From Muriicola soli (lineage in GTDB: Bacteria; Bacteroidota; Bacteroidia; Flavobacteriales; Flavobacteriaceae): a DNA stretch of 64,000 nucleotides. Shown here piece after piece: positions 62,211 to 64,000 of this stretch. The stretch is taken from NCBI RefSeq assembly GCF_004139715.1, contig NZ_CP035544.1, positions 2,731,501-2,795,500 of the forward strand. The letters are read 5' to 3'. Both the position numbers and the translations under genes were made by a program. The notes beneath the pieces were generated by a model that ran no database searches, was not told where the DNA came from, and was given only the letters and a program-made list of their open reading frames with translations. Each line of letters starts with the position of its first letter. The first letter of the stretch is position 1.

Positions 62211-64000
62211 TTAGAATTTTAAGGATACCATCCATTCGTCAAAAGACCGGTTGTCATTTCCAATTTCAAAAGCTCTTGCCCACCCAAAGGAAAAGGTTGA
62301 AGACAAATGAGAAAACATAACCAGCCTGGTGTCTACCTGAAAGCCTATATTTCTGAAACTCTCAGAAAGGCCTGTAAATGAAACCGGACCTGCTACCGTT
62401 GTGGCCTCGTAGTTTCTGGTAAATAATCCTCCGGCAAAAACCGTAGCATGAGAATGGGTGGCAAATAAGTTAAAAAACCCCACTTTTCTGTACCTCAGAG
62501 GAGGTAGGGCAAGCTCTAAGGTGGTTTTAAAAAAACTTTTGGCGATAATACTTTTATCCGCATCAAAACTCAAACCGGCAAAAGAGAAGGTTCCCCTGTA
62601 CCTTTTAGATGCTGAATTGTCAATGATATTATTTCCAAAGGCCGCAAAACCAAATCGGGTAAACGGGTTCACCCTCTTCGTAAAGGAATTTCCGGCAGAA
62701 CTTCTGATCCAAAAGGATGCGTGATCCACCGGTAACTGAAAGCCTAAATCTAACGCCCCGTGTATTCTGGGATAAAAATTGCCTTCTGTGATAGAATTAG
62801 ACAGGTTTAGAGACGATTTAATCCCTTTTTCTGCGTCTACCGCACCAACCGATCCTTTCAGGTCCCTGTAAGAAAACGACGTATACACGTTGTAAAATAG
62901 GTTGGTATTAAAATCGTCATCTGCAAAATTGATTTGTTGAAATTCAGGAGATTGGTTTAAACCGTAAAAAGCACTGGCGCCAAAATTTAAATCGAGGTTT
63001 CTGGGATTGTCATTGATCAAAGACCGATTGTGATCAATGCCGATGTTTATTCCTTTTCTGGATCGTTTGGTAGGCCCGAACAAGTCATAAAAGTCGGCCT
63101 GATTATAAAATCCGTAAAAGTCATAAGTGCCCGCTAAAAATCCTGTCAGCTTGGCCGTTGAGTACTTAAAAGCAGCATGAAATTGTTCGTCCTTTAGAAT
63201 ATCGCTCTCCGAATCATCTAAACCGTTATCCCAGCTGTTTGGGGTATAGGACAGGGAAAGATCGATGGTTTTAAAGCCTATAGGATCCTGAAACTTGAAT
63301 CTGTAGCCAAGGCCAAATTTATTCTTGTACCCTATTAGTGTGGGGTAGGCGAAGGTTAATTTAACTTCTTTCCCGGGAATATAAACCCCCTTTTTTGCAT
63401 TGAGGCGCTCATCATCGAAATTTCCAAAATTGGGCACGTCTGTCCTCCAACCTTCTAATTCCGGATGTTTTTCAACCGTTTTATTGCCCAAAAACTCTAT
63501 GTTGGCAACTTCAATATTCCCTTCATTGTAGACGTAAACCGGCGCAAAGCCATCGCTGGTATATTTAAAGGAAAATATCTTTTCCTCATCAATGGGGATG
63601 GGCCTGAAATATCCCGTAAGTGCATTCGTAAGGATCTCTATGTCTAGCGTATTCGTATCTACCTTATAAATATTACTTACACCTGTGTAATAGGAAGAGC
63701 CCAACAAATAGCTGCCGTCCTCAGAGAATTTAAAACTCTGGGGAGAGGCCACCTCGAAATTGAAGACTTCCTTGAATTTAATACTGTCCTTTTCAAAAGG
63801 TTTAAAGGAATTGAGTTCATAAATATTTAAAAACTGGTTCCCATTGATATCGGTAAATCCGGCACTAAGGCTGAGGCCGTCCGGGGATATATCCATGTCG
63901 AACATATCAGAACCATAAGGCAGGGTGTATTTTTGCTCCCAGGTGGAGTAATTTTGAGCTTCCGGTTTGCCGGGAACCGACTTAGGTATTTTTACAAGGG
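62211..64000 (-). CDS. Propeller plus outer-membrane barrel protein, 3' part (5' end beyond window)
   Basis: The frame is open to the right edge with no stop, so the visible part (about 596 residues) is a C-terminal fragment; the ATG at 63905 is internal. It begins with WD40/TolB-like propeller repeats, for example FDMDISPDGLSLSAGFTDIN and FKFSEDGSYLLGSSYYTGVS, then a beta-rich part that ends in DNRSFDEWMVSLKF, typical of an outer-membrane barrel (aromatic C-terminus). Flavobacterial proteins of this kind are usually annotated as hypothetical or peptidase-associated. It is transcribed upstream of prsW. Confidence 0.8.
   Translation of the reverse strand, partial: LVKIPKSVPGKPEAQNYSTWEQKYTLPYGSDMFDMDISPDGLSLSAGFTDINGNQFLNIYELNSFKPFEKDSIKFKEVFNFEVASPQSFKFSEDGSYLLGSSYYTGVSNIYKVDTNTLDIEILTNALTGYFRPIPIDEEKIFSFKYTSDGFAPVYVYNEGNIEVANIEFLGNKTVEKHPELEGWRTDVPNFGNFDDERLNAKKGVYIPGKEVKLTFAYPTLIGYKNKFGLGYRFKFQDPIGFKTIDLSLSYTPNSWDNGLDDSESDILKDEQFHAAFKYSTAKLTGFLAGTYDFYGFYNQADFYDLFGPTKRSRKGINIGIDHNRSLINDNPRNLDLNFGASAFYGLNQSPEFQQINFADDDFNTNLFYNVYTSFSYRDLKGSVGAVDAEKGIKSSLNLSNSITEGNFYPRIHGALDLGFQLPVDHASFWIRSSAGNSFTKRVNPFTRFGFAAFGNNIIDNSASKRYRGTFSFAGLSFDADKSIIAKSFFKTTLELALPPLRYRKVGFFNLFATHSHATVFAGGLFTRNYEATTVAGPVSFTGLSESFRNIGFQVDTRLVMFSHLSSTFSFGWARAFEIGNDNRSFDEWMVSLKF

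Overview
The window reads as chromosomal DNA of a marine-type member of the Bacteroidota, most likely Flavobacteriaceae. The evidence is the gene families present (OmpA with thrombospondin type 3 repeats, DUF6090, DUF3078, CHRD lipoproteins, an AddAB-like helicase-nuclease, lipoproteins with short lipoboxes), the near absence of Shine-Dalgarno sequences, and several promoters of the Bacteroidetes type (TTG, 17-22 nt, TAnnTTTG) about 20-60 nt before start codons. It is mostly ordinary core genome at moderate GC. I see no insertion sequence, prophage, CRISPR array or rRNA gene.

Layout. 1-7.0 kb: 3' end of an AddA-like helicase-nuclease, kbl, a major OmpA-family porin, and the AddB-like partner. 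7.0-13.4 kb: SDR, tRNA-Ala(GGC), universal stress protein, GNAT, MATE exporter, enoyl-CoA hydratase, acyltransferase, QueD. 13.4-19.7 kb: LpxH, RecJ, OsmC and AhpD-like peroxide-defence genes (divergent), DUF819, RsmI. 19.8-26.6 kb: thymidine kinase, alanine racemase with a frameshift, MscL, Asd, a prolyl oligopeptidase lipoprotein, an orphan ABC ATPase. 26.6-34.9 kb: GntP permease, FAD oxidoreductase, the fatty-acid/ribosome block (DUF177-rpmF / fabH-accB-accC), pdxA, ribE. 34.9-40.9 kb: a compact operon of two ATP-grasp-type proteins, a GCS2-type carboxylate-amine ligase, a class I glutamine amidotransferase and an esterase, with a second esterase divergent. This is the best candidate in the window for an uncharacterised biosynthetic or modification system. 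40.9-46.2 kb: NagX-like acyltransferase plus sodium symporter, TauE/SafE exporter, MltF-like lytic transglycosylase; then a CotH-like protein.

47.4-51.5 kb is an apparent envelope or osmotic-stress module: a small membrane protein, an ECF-type sigma factor, a 63-residue partner, an MscS-like channel, a YegP protein, a DUF3078 outer-membrane protein and a second MscL. 51.6-58.7 kb holds accessory redox and membrane genes, a PspC-DUF2339 fusion, a cyclophilin remnant, DUF6090 and a CAU-anticodon tRNA. 58.7-61.4 kb contains a three-CHRD plus cupredoxin lipoprotein bracketed by about 150-bp direct repeats that copy the promoter and first codons of a neighbouring lipoprotein gene. The window ends with a PrsW-type protease and the 3' part of a beta-propeller/outer-membrane protein gene that runs off the right edge.

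All functions are inferred from visible motifs and family knowledge; no database search was run.
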